Shown: positions 7,544-14,915 of the stretch, one piece after another
Layout: the number at the start of each line of letters is the position of its first letter
How positions within the stretch are numbered: the stretch's first letter is position 1
NCBI GenBank assembly: GCA_902363555.1
Contig: CABJAM010000001.1
Span: forward strand, 930,001 to 994,000
DNA: 64,000 nt
Direction: 5' to 3'
DNA from: Lachnospiraceae bacterium
Lineage (GTDB): Bacteria > Bacillota > Clostridia > Lachnospirales > Lachnospiraceae
Position numbers and translations under genes: made by a program
Notes under the pieces: model-generated
Told to the model about the DNA's origin: nothing
Seen by the model: the letters and a program-made list of their open reading frames with translations, nothing else
Databases searched by the model: none

Positions 7544-8449
7544 TTAATTACTGAAAACGTCTATATTTTCCTTGTTGCGGAGGGCATTCAGGTAAAGGGG
7601 AATCACCGGATTGTCATTGGACTTTTTATATACCGCAGTCAGTGAGAGCGGCGCTTTATCTCTGGGCAGCTCGACATAGCGGTAGTGGTCCTCATAGATT
7701 TTTGCCATGGTGGAATCGTGGATCGTCACGCCTTTGCCGGCCCGCACATCAATAAATACCGAGTCCAGGTTGGGGACAAACTTTATATTTTGAATCATAA
7801 CTCCCAGCCTGGAAAAAATATTTTTCAGCTCCTCACCCCGGCCCGGAGAATCCAGCGGTGACGGCAGTATAAAGGTTTCCCCGGAAAAGTCCTCCAGCGA
7901 ACAGTTTTTATCGGCCAGCGGGTGGTTTTTAGACATAAGGATCACCGCCGTAGCCGGATAGCATGGCTGCGTGATCACATCTTTATATTCGGGCAGCTCA
8001 AAATCCAGAGTAAAGACGATGTCCAAAGCGCCGCAGTCCAGCTTCTGCCTTAATTCGGAAAAGGTGCGCATTTCCATACGGATATCAATATTTGGATACT
8101 GCTTTGTAAAATGGATGGTGGGCGGCAGGACATAATGGCTTGTATCCAGTCCTTCCAGGCAGCCGATACTCAGTGTGCCGGTGGTTCCAAGAAGAATGCT
8201 CCGGGATTTTTCCACGCCGTTTTCAATAATTTCCAATGCCCGCTGAAATTCCTCATACATGATCTGTCCGGCGGGTGTTGGCGCCACGGATTTGTTATTG
8301 CGGGTCAACAGGGCAAAGCCCAGCTCATCCTCCAGCAGATGGATCTGACGGCTGAGGGTGGGCTGGGTAATAAAAAGCTCTGCGGCAGTCTTTCTATAAT
8401 TCAATGTTTCGGTCAATTTCAGAAAATAGCGTATCTGCTGTAATGTCAT
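7544..8449 (-). CDS. LysR-family transcriptional regulator
   Basis: 301 residues, standard LysR length. The N-terminal helix-turn-helix (residues ~3-62) includes RYFLKLTETLNYRKTAAELF and ITQPTLSRQIHLLEDELG. The remainder is a two-lobed effector-binding domain (TLSIGCLEGLDTSHYVLP onwards). It lies 15 nt downstream of pncB on the same strand and is probably co-transcribed with it. The convergent URO-D-family gene has its 3' end facing it. The effector is unknown; regulation of pncB or of a distant gene is possible. The last four codons are duplicated in the adjoining intergenic region. Confidence 0.9.
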   Translation of the reverse strand: MTLQQIRYFLKLTETLNYRKTAAELFITQPTLSRQIHLLEDELGFALLTRNNKSVAPTPAGQIMYEEFQRALEIIENGVEKSRSILLGTTGTLSIGCLEGLDTSHYVLPPTIHFTKQYPNIDIRMEMRTFSELRQKLDCGALDIVFTLDFELPEYKDVITQPCYPATAVILMSKNHPLADKNCSLEDFSGETFILPSPLDSPGRGEELKNIFSRLGVMIQNIKFVPNLDSVFIDVRAGKGVTIHDSTMAKIYEDHYRYVELPRDKAPLSLTAVYKKSNDNPVIPLYLNALRNKENIDVFSN

Positions 8450-8464
8450 CAGGAATTTTCACCA

Positions 8465-9928
8465 TTACCTTTTATCTTTAAAGCTGTGGATATTGTCAAG
8501 CAGTTGATTTTTCAAATCCCACAGCGGCCGTGACAGGTCCACGTAGACGGTCTGCGGATTGGCAAAACGCCGGGATTCATCCCACAATGTGCCCAGCTCC
8601 TTTGTGCAGTACTTTTGGATGTCCATAACGCTCGGGGATTCATAGACACATTCACCGCTCTTGAAAACAGGAACAAGAAGCTCACGCACCGTGTAGGAGC
8701 CCGCATCCAGCCAGGTCCGCTTCCATGTGGCGATGGGATCGAAGATCATCAGGGGCTGTGATGGATCGTAGTGCTCTCCCACAAGGGAAATGAGATCGCC
8801 GCGGATTTTCCCTGTCTCCTTGTCGTAAAGACGGAAAATCGTTTTATTGCCGGGATTGGTCACCTTTTCAATATTTTCAGAAACCTTGATCTTTGGAATA
8901 AAGTCGCCGTTGCCATCAGAAACAGCAGCCAGCTTATAAACACCGCCGAAGGCCGGACAGTCTTTTGAGGTGATCAGGTTGGTGCCCACGCCCCAGGAGG
9001 TGATTTGAGCGCCCTGGCTACGGAGACTTTCGATGAGGTATTCGTCCAGATCACTGGAGGCGGAAATCACCGCATCGGTGTAGCCTGCATCATCCAGCAT
9101 TTTCCGGGCTTTTTTGGACAGGTAGGCCAGGTCGCCGCTGTCTAAGCGGATGCCGTAAAGCCTTGGCTTGGCAATGCCCGCGGCCTTTAATTCGTCAAAA
9201 ATCTGGATGGCATGGGGAACACCGGACTTTAGCGTATCGTAGGTGTCCACCAGCAGCAGACAGTTGTCGGGGTAGAGCCGGGCGTAGTTGCGGAACGCTT
9301 CCAGCTCGGTTTTAAAGCTCATAATCCAGCTATGGGCATGGGTGCCCTTGACCGGAATATCAAACATCTTGCCCGCCAGCACATTGGAGGTGCCCACACA
9401 ACCGGCGATCACTGCGGCACGGGCCCCATAGGTGCCGGCATCCGGCCCCTGGGCGCGGCGCAGACCAAATTCCATCACACCGCCGCCGGCCGCGTAGACG
9501 ACCCGGGAGGCTTTCGTGGCGATCAGGCTCTGGTGATTGATGATATTGAGGATGGCTGTCTCCACAAGCTGGGCTTCGATAATGGGAGCGACTACTTTTA
9601 ACAGAGGCTCCTTTGGAAAGACGACCGTGCCTTCCGGGATGGCGTAAATATCTCCGCTGAAGTGGAAGCCGGCCAGATATTCCAGAAAGTCGTCATGGAA
9701 AAAGCCTGTGGATTTCAGGTAGGCAATGTCATCTTTGTCAAAATTCAATTCCCGGATATATTCAATGACCTGCTCAAGCCCGGCGACGATGGCGTAAGCG
9801 CTGCCGGATGGGTTATTTCGGTAAAATACATCAAAAACGACCGTTGCGTTGGAGCCGTTTTCATAGTAGCCCTGCATCATGGTCAATTCATATAAATCTG
9901 TTAATAATGTCAGGTTATATCTGCTCAT
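8465..9928 (-). CDS. pncB: Nicotinate phosphoribosyltransferase
   Basis: 487 residues, normal for the Gram-positive type. The start MSRYNLTLLTDLYELTMMQGY is diagnostic. Other landmarks are the phosphorylated-histidine region GTHAHSW (residues ~195-201), the PRPP-binding segment YGIRLDSGDLAYLSKKAR and SSDLDEYLIESL. It converts nicotinate and PRPP to nicotinate mononucleotide in NAD salvage, with ATP hydrolysis. First gene of a likely pncB-lysR operon on the minus strand. Confidence 0.95.
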   Translation of the reverse strand: MSRYNLTLLTDLYELTMMQGYYENGSNATVVFDVFYRNNPSGSAYAIVAGLEQVIEYIRELNFDKDDIAYLKSTGFFHDDFLEYLAGFHFSGDIYAIPEGTVVFPKEPLLKVVAPIIEAQLVETAILNIINHQSLIATKASRVVYAAGGGVMEFGLRRAQGPDAGTYGARAAVIAGCVGTSNVLAGKMFDIPVKGTHAHSWIMSFKTELEAFRNYARLYPDNCLLLVDTYDTLKSGVPHAIQIFDELKAAGIAKPRLYGIRLDSGDLAYLSKKARKMLDDAGYTDAVISASSDLDEYLIESLRSQGAQITSWGVGTNLITSKDCPAFGGVYKLAAVSDGNGDFIPKIKVSENIEKVTNPGNKTIFRLYDKETGKIRGDLISLVGEHYDPSQPLMIFDPIATWKRTWLDAGSYTVRELLVPVFKSGECVYESPSVMDIQKYCTKELGTLWDESRRFANPQTVYVDLSRPLWDLKNQLLDNIHSFKDKR

Positions 9929-10185
9929 TTTTCATACCTCTTTTTCATTCGCCTGTTTACAGCTTCCCGGCGTGATTTAAAATACGCTCAGGGAGGGCGC
10001 ATACAGTAGATATTTTAGGAATAGGTTAAAGCTATTTTACCGCGGAAATGGTGAAAAAGCAATGTAAAAATACGTTTGCCGCGGACTTTCCGGGTTACCG
10101 TGAGTAACAGCCCGGGCTTTCCTGGCGGTTGACCCGTAAATGAAAGGTGTGCCTTAAATTTAAAGGAATTGTAACATATTTGATG

Positions 10186-10213
10186 TTGTAATGTTGTTTG
10201 AATCACGTATAAT
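10186..10213 (+). promoter_or_regulatory. Promoter of capA-MATE operon
   Basis: TTGTAA (10186-10191), 16-nt spacer, TATAAT (10208-10213). The rest of the 9929-10318 gap is AT-biased and holds the divergent pncB upstream region; nothing else was recognised there. Confidence 0.5.
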
Positions 10214-10318
10214 CATTATATACGGCAAAATTTAATGTTATCCGCAAATTATAACAATGGACGTTGGATTATACGAAATGGATTTGGTGTACATATGGAA
10301 AATAAAAGAGGAACGCGA

Positions 10319-11587
10319 ATGTCGCTGTACTATGGCGGCTTAAAGAAAAAAATTGTTAAACTATTGATGGTCATGGCCGTGGCTGCCATTGTGGGCTGCC
10401 TGATCGGTGTGATCCAGCCGAGGATTGTCAAGGCGACGCGGATGCCGGAGATAAAGGAAAAGCTGAGCATCCCCATAAAGGAGGCGGCGCAGGCCGGCGC
10501 AGAGCTCAGCACCGATGTGAAGAAGGTAAACCTGCTGGCTGTGGGCGACGACCTGATACATACAGGAATATATAAATCGGGGCTTCAGGCCGATGGCAGC
10601 TATAATTTCGACCATCTCTATACCCACGTGAAGGACGATATCGCTGCGGCAGATCTGGCTATTGTCAATCAGGAAACGATATTTACAACGAACCGAAACG
10701 ATTATTCCGGCTATCCCTGCTTTGCCGGGCCGATGGAGATCGGGGATGCGCTGGTGGACGCGGGCTTTGATGTAGTGACCCATGCGACGAACCACGTCTA
10801 TGACCGGGGCGTACAGGGGATCGAGGAGACGCTGGATTTCTGGACGACAAAGCACCCGGAGATTACTGTTCTGGGTATCCACGGCAGCCAGGCCGACGCG
10901 GATACGATCAAAACGGTGGAATGTAACGGCATTACCTTTGCCATGCTCAACTATACTTACGGAATGAACGGCTTTACACTGCCCGGTGACCAGCCCTGGC
11001 TTGTGGACCTGCTGGATAAAGATAAGGTAGCCGCGGATATTGCCAAAGCGAAGGAGATCAGTGACTGTGTGATCTTTTTCCTTCACAGCGGCACCGAATA
11101 TGTGTATGAGCCGGATGACGCCACGAAAGATTGGGTGCAGTTTCTTCTGGATAATGGTGTGGATATCACCATCGCATCCCATCCTCATGTGCTGGAGCCT
11201 TATACTGAGCTGACCGGCAGCGATGGACACAAGATGGTCGTCTATTATTCCATGGGCAATTTTATTTCCACACAGGATGAGATGCCCCGGATGATCGGTG
11301 GCATGGCCAAGCTGACCGTGGAAAAGAGGGGCAGCGGGGCGGACGCCGTCGTTTCTGTATCCAGCTACACTTTAGATCCGCTGTTTACCCACTATAACCA
11401 CGATACCGGTGTCTATACGGTGTACAAGCTCAGCGATTATACCGATGAGCTGGCGCAGCAGCATGCCCTCTATAATAAATACGGAACACCGATGACCCTC
11501 GATGTGATCAAAGCAAAGTTTGACGAGATCATGTCCACGCCGATTAATCAGCCGGGGCATGAAAATACGATGAGTGAGAGAGAATGA
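10319..11587 (+). CDS. CapA-family (PGA_cap) metallophosphoesterase-like protein
   Basis: 422 residues from ATG 10319, which has GAGGAA 8 nt upstream. Earlier in-frame ATGs (10235, 10295) lack ribosome sites. A membrane anchor occupies residues ~13-35. The CapA domain follows with the usual metal-site motifs: NLLAVGDDLIHTGIY, IVNQETIF, THATNHVYDRGVQG, FFLHSGTEY and ASHPHVLEPY. CapA proteins take part in poly-gamma-glutamate or other envelope polymer export and modification. No capBC neighbours are present, so a capsule role is not implied. The stop is followed one base later by the MATE gene start, so both are one operon. Confidence 0.88.
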   Translation: MSLYYGGLKKKIVKLLMVMAVAAIVGCLIGVIQPRIVKATRMPEIKEKLSIPIKEAAQAGAELSTDVKKVNLLAVGDDLIHTGIYKSGLQADGSYNFDHLYTHVKDDIAAADLAIVNQETIFTTNRNDYSGYPCFAGPMEIGDALVDAGFDVVTHATNHVYDRGVQGIEETLDFWTTKHPEITVLGIHGSQADADTIKTVECNGITFAMLNYTYGMNGFTLPGDQPWLVDLLDKDKVAADIAKAKEISDCVIFFLHSGTEYVYEPDDATKDWVQFLLDNGVDITIASHPHVLEPYTELTGSDGHKMVVYYSMGNFISTQDEMPRMIGGMAKLTVEKRGSGADAVVSVSSYTLDPLFTHYNHDTGVYTVYKLSDYTDELAQQHALYNKYGTPMTLDVIKAKFDEIMSTPINQPGHENTMSERE

Positions 11588-11588
11588 A

Positions 11589-12950
11589 ATGAAACGTAGT
11601 GTAAATCTGCTGGAAGGCCCGATTTTTCCGGCACTGACTAAATTGGCGCTGCCGATTATGGGCACGTCGCTCGTCCAGATGGCCTATAATATGATCGACA
11701 TGATCTGGATCGGGCGTGTGGGCAGCAACGCGGTGGCGGCTGTGGGCGCCGCAGGCATGTATATGTGGCTGTCCAATGGTGTGGCCACCCTTTCGCGTAT
11801 GGGCGGACAGATCAAGGTGGCCCATTCACTTGGGGCAAAGGATACACAGGAGGCTGCCGGGTATGCCCGCAGCGCAGTGCAGCTTGGAATTATCACCGGC
11901 CTGCTTTATGGTCTGCTGGCGGTTATTTTTAATGGGCCACTGATTGATTTCTTTAATTTAAACAGCCCACAGGTTATCGCCGATGCGCGTATTTATCTGG
12001 TCATTACCTGTGGTATGGTGGTTTTTAATTTTGTCAATAGCATATTGACCGGCATCGTGACGGCCATGGGAAACAGTCAGACGCCCTTTGTGGCGACCTG
12101 CATTGGCCTGGTGTTAAATATTGTGCTGGACCCGGTATTGATCTTCGGGATTGGCCCGTTCCCCAAAATGGGTGTGGCCGGGGCGGCTCTGGCGACTGTT
12201 ATTGCGCAGGTTATAGTAACGCTGGCGTTTGTGATGGCTATCCGTGGGGATACGGTGATTTTTGACAAGATCCGTCTGCTGTCCAGGCCGTCGCGGATGC
12301 ATATGCGTACGATTGTAACGATTGGTATTCCCATGTGTATACAGAGTCTTATATTTACCGGCATTTCCATGTTTATTGCCCGTATCATCGCTGGCTGGGG
12401 AGATGCGGCGGTGGCTGTCCAGAAGGTGGGCAGCCAGATTGAATCGATCTGCTGGATGACGGCGGATGGCTTCAGCGCGGCCGTCAATTCCTTTGTGGGC
12501 CAGAATTACGGTGCGGGGAATATTAAGCGAGTGAAAAAGGGATATCGCACCGCGGTAGGTGTGGCTGTGGTATGGGGAATTTTATGTATGGCCATACTTA
12601 TATTACTTCCACAGTACATTTTCGGTATTTTTATCCCGGAAGCCGAGCTGATTCCTATGGGCGTGGACTATTTGCAGATTCTTGGCGTTTCACAGCTCTT
12701 TATGTGTATGGAGATTATGACGTCCGGCGCATTTTCCGGTATGGGAAAGACGATGCCTCCGGCGGTGGAGAGTATCGTGCTCACCTCGGCGCGTATACCG
12801 CTGGCGCTTGTATTGTCGGCAACGGCGCTGGGGCTTAATGGCATCTGGTGGAGTATAACGATTTCCAGTATATTGAAGGGGATCGTGCTGGTGACGTGGT
12901 TCCTGATATTCTTTAAGAGTGTGGAACGAAAGCGCGCACGTGAGCTATAA
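11589..12950 (+). CDS. MATE-family efflux transporter
   Basis: About 453 residues with twelve membrane segments. Recognisable are the N-terminal ALTKLALPIMGTSLVQMAYN and the central GMSFQ-like FSAAVNSFVGQNYGAGNIKR, which marks NorM/DinF-type multidrug and toxin exporters. ATG 11589 is preferred over GTG 11574 because it directly follows the capA stop and a GAGAGA-type ribosome site. Co-transcribed with capA. A strong terminator lies at 13120-13153. The substrate is unknown. Confidence 0.88.
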   Translation: MKRSVNLLEGPIFPALTKLALPIMGTSLVQMAYNMIDMIWIGRVGSNAVAAVGAAGMYMWLSNGVATLSRMGGQIKVAHSLGAKDTQEAAGYARSAVQLGIITGLLYGLLAVIFNGPLIDFFNLNSPQVIADARIYLVITCGMVVFNFVNSILTGIVTAMGNSQTPFVATCIGLVLNIVLDPVLIFGIGPFPKMGVAGAALATVIAQVIVTLAFVMAIRGDTVIFDKIRLLSRPSRMHMRTIVTIGIPMCIQSLIFTGISMFIARIIAGWGDAAVAVQKVGSQIESICWMTADGFSAAVNSFVGQNYGAGNIKRVKKGYRTAVGVAVVWGILCMAILILLPQYIFGIFIPEAELIPMGVDYLQILGVSQLFMCMEIMTSGAFSGMGKTMPPAVESIVLTSARIPLALVLSATALGLNGIWWSITISSILKGIVLVTWFLIFFKSVERKRAREL

Positions 12951-13006
12951 TTTATTCGATAAACAAATGCGGTGCTGGATTACATAGATAAACGTCAGAA
13001 TAAAAA

Positions 13007-13036
13007 AGCTATCCTCTACGGCCATAGAGGATAGCT
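13007..13036 (-). terminator. Perfect 12-bp hairpin, T run on minus strand
   Basis: AGCTATCCTCTA, 6-nt loop, TAGAGGATAGCT. Read on the minus strand it is followed by TTTTTTATT, the form of an intrinsic terminator. No minus-strand gene was found upstream of it between here and 13578. Confidence 0.55.
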
Positions 13037-13119
13037 GGTAACTATAAATTACTACAAATATCCGAAGCGCTATCATCAGACATAACGGTGTCTTTTGATT
13101 ACTTTTATCAATTATACAC

Positions 13120-13153
13120 GGGGTACTTGATTTTTTCAAGTACCCCTTTTTTT
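13120..13153 (+). terminator. Intrinsic terminator of capA-MATE operon
   Basis: GGGGTACTTGA-TTTTT-TCAAGTACCCC followed by seven T: an 11-bp stem, textbook intrinsic terminator. Confidence 0.85.
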
Positions 13154-13314
13154 AGTTCGGAAAAAATAGACAATAACAGGTAACTGTTCAGACAGGTCCA
13201 CGTATTTCTTATCTCCGTTATAGCAAGTGTTGTTGGCTGCTATATTTGAAATGGTTGGATGGAGATAAATAACAGCGCAGCATAAAGGAATAAGCTACCT
13301 TACATAAAAGAATA

Positions 13315-13348
13315 GAACCCCCCGGGAGTTGGCCCTCCCGGGGGGTTC
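13315..13348. terminator. Very GC-rich 14-bp hairpin
   Basis: GAACCCCCCGGGAG-TTGGCC-CTCCCGGGGGGTTC, a perfect 14-bp stem. No T run follows on the plus strand; a weak one (TATTCTTTT) follows on the minus strand. The gap 12951-13578 holds this, two other hairpins, a half copy of the 29-nt repeat near 13180 and the promoter at 13467; no gene was recognised. Confidence 0.5.
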
Positions 13349-13466
13349 GTCAGCTTATGAATTGTCACCACATTTCTTAGCTGATTTTATTATATGCCAT
13401 GGTATTGTGAAAATCAACCGTAATAATTAAATATGCCCTTTCGGTGCTGGACGTTAAATGAGTCGT

Positions 13467-13495
13467 TTGACATTTCTGCACACAGATATTAGAAT
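13467..13495 (+). promoter_or_regulatory. Promoter of the GNAT gene pair
   Basis: TTGACA (13467-13472), 17-nt spacer, TAGAAT (13490-13495), about 85 bp upstream of the first acetyltransferase. Confidence 0.6.
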
Positions 13496-13578
13496 GAAAA
13501 AAGGAGCTTATGTGTGTTTGGCCGTAGTGGATTAAATGCAATCGACAAAGTGGACGTTGGAAAGGAAAGGACAAAATT

Positions 13579-14136
13579 ATGAATCATTGCGGAACTCAGA
13601 GATTAGAAACGGACAGATTGATTTTAAGAAGATTTGAGCGTGAAGATGCGGAAGCGATGTATAAAAATTGGGCATCAGATGAAGCGGTTACAAAATATCT
13701 AACGTGGCCGGCCCATCCAAGTCAGGAAATCAGCCAAATGGTCATCGAGGATTGGGTCAATGAATATTCCAATCAAAATTATTATCACTGGGCGATTGTT
13801 TTAAAAGATAATGGAACTGAGCCGATTGGAGATATTGCTGTTGTAAATATGAAAGAGGATATTTCAATGGCGAACATTGGTTATTGCATAGGAAGAGCCT
13901 GGTGGAATAAAGGGATTACATCTGAAGCACTAAAAGCAGTTATGGATTTTCTTTTTGATGTTGTGGATGTAAATCGGATTGAATTAAGACACGACCCAAG
14001 AAATCCCAATTCTGGTAAGGTTATGAAGAAATGTGGATTGAAGTATGAGGGAACTCTGCGTTGTTCAGATTATAATAATCAGGGGATTTGTGACGCCTGT
14101 TATTATGCCTTATTAAAATCAGAACGCCAGAGTTGA
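13579..14136 (+). CDS. GNAT N-acetyltransferase, RimJ/RimL type
   Basis: 185 residues. It begins with the family pattern GTQRLETDRLILRRFEREDAEAMYKNW and carries the acetyl-CoA loop region IGYCIGRAWWNKGITSEAL, then the late motif NPNSGKVMKKCGLKYEGTLR. These enzymes transfer acetyl groups to protein N-termini or small amines. The gene is visibly more AT-rich than the flanking capA/MATE and clpB genes, as is the next one, suggesting acquisition. AAAGGA precedes the ATG. Confidence 0.88.
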   Translation: MNHCGTQRLETDRLILRRFEREDAEAMYKNWASDEAVTKYLTWPAHPSQEISQMVIEDWVNEYSNQNYYHWAIVLKDNGTEPIGDIAVVNMKEDISMANIGYCIGRAWWNKGITSEALKAVMDFLFDVVDVNRIELRHDPRNPNSGKVMKKCGLKYEGTLRCSDYNNQGICDACYYALLKSERQS

Positions 14137-14163
14137 GCTTATCTCAAAGGAGAATCGGAAGTT

Positions 14164-14637
14164 ATGGAAGGAACGATAAAGTTTATAAGAACGGATGGAA
14201 AAAATAAGGATTTTGTTGAAAATTGCAGGCTGCTCGACATGGATTTAGACAGGCGTGTCGGGAAAGCCATAAAACGGGATAAATATAATAAGTTCAATCA
14301 GCTTGACGAAATTCAGGAAGCGATTGTTATTTATAAAGGAAGTATGCCAATTGGCGGCGGTGCCATTCGTAAATATAGTGATGCTGATGTGGAATTGAAG
14401 CGTGTTTTTATACGTCCGAATTATCAGGGGCTGGGGCTTGGAACAAGATTGGTGTCTATGCTTGTAGAATGGGCAGGGGAGCTGGGATACAGGCGGGTAA
14501 TCCTTGAAACCGGAGAATTGCTGGCGGAATCCTGTGCGGTATATAAAAAGCTTGGGTTTGAGGTGATTCCTAATTATGGTCCTTATGTAAATATGCCGGA
14601 GTCGTTGTGTATGGCAAAGCATATTCCGGGTAGGTAA
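14164..14637 (+). CDS. GNAT N-acetyltransferase
   Basis: 157 residues with the acetyl-CoA-binding segment VELKRVFIRPNYQGLGLGTR and a C-terminal AVYKKLGFEVIPNYGPY, characteristic of small GNAT enzymes. The substrate is not evident. AAAGGAG precedes the ATG. It is 27 bp behind the first acetyltransferase and shares its AT-rich composition and promoter. Confidence 0.85.
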   Translation: MEGTIKFIRTDGKNKDFVENCRLLDMDLDRRVGKAIKRDKYNKFNQLDEIQEAIVIYKGSMPIGGGAIRKYSDADVELKRVFIRPNYQGLGLGTRLVSMLVEWAGELGYRRVILETGELLAESCAVYKKLGFEVIPNYGPYVNMPESLCMAKHIPGR

Positions 14638-14788
14638 TGACCAGCGGCACGCCCGCACCGAACGCATCGCGGGGCTCGGGAAGCTCGTCGATGCGCATGT
14701 GTATGTTTCAGGCTATGGCAGCAGTTCATGTTCTTTGGATGGTTACGTCAGAAGGAATCGAATTGTTTAGAATATTTCAAAAAAACTA
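14638..14788 (+). pseudogene. Possible gene remnant after the GNAT pair
   Basis: The sequence turns abruptly GC-rich after the acetyltransferase stop. One frame reads ARTERIAGLGKLVDAHVYVS followed by GYGSSSCSLDGYVRRNRIV and a stop, with no start or ribosome site. It looks like the tail of a disrupted gene at the edge of an inserted AT-rich block, but the parent family was not recognised. Confidence 0.3.
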
Positions 14789-14817
14789 TTGCATTTTATC
14801 AAAAAGTCTGTTATAGT
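14789..14817 (+). promoter_or_regulatory. Promoter of clpB
   Basis: TTGCAT (14789-14794), 17-nt spacer, TATAGT (14812-14817). No CIRCE inverted repeat and no CtsR heptad repeats were seen nearby, so heat-shock control by HrcA or CtsR is not evident. Confidence 0.65.
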
Positions 14818-14915
14818 ACATGTAGAACAAATGTAACATAATGTGTCGGATGGGCAGGAAGCGGCTGCGGCCTGTGTGTCCGGCCATACCATAGATGCAA
14901 AAAGGAGGCAGTCTT

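Noticed and set aside
12945..13139. Minus-strand 64-codon frame beginning MKKSSTPCIID
   Set aside because: It begins inside the loop of the MATE terminator, has no ribosome site and spans a terminator hairpin.
13509..13526. Five-codon frame MCVWP behind AAAGGAG upstream of the first GNAT gene
   Set aside because: Too short to support; no attenuation structure was found between it and the gene.
14638..14915. CIRCE or CtsR sites for clpB
   Set aside because: No TTAGCACTC/GAGTGCTAA inverted repeat and no GGTCAAA heptads were seen around the promoter.
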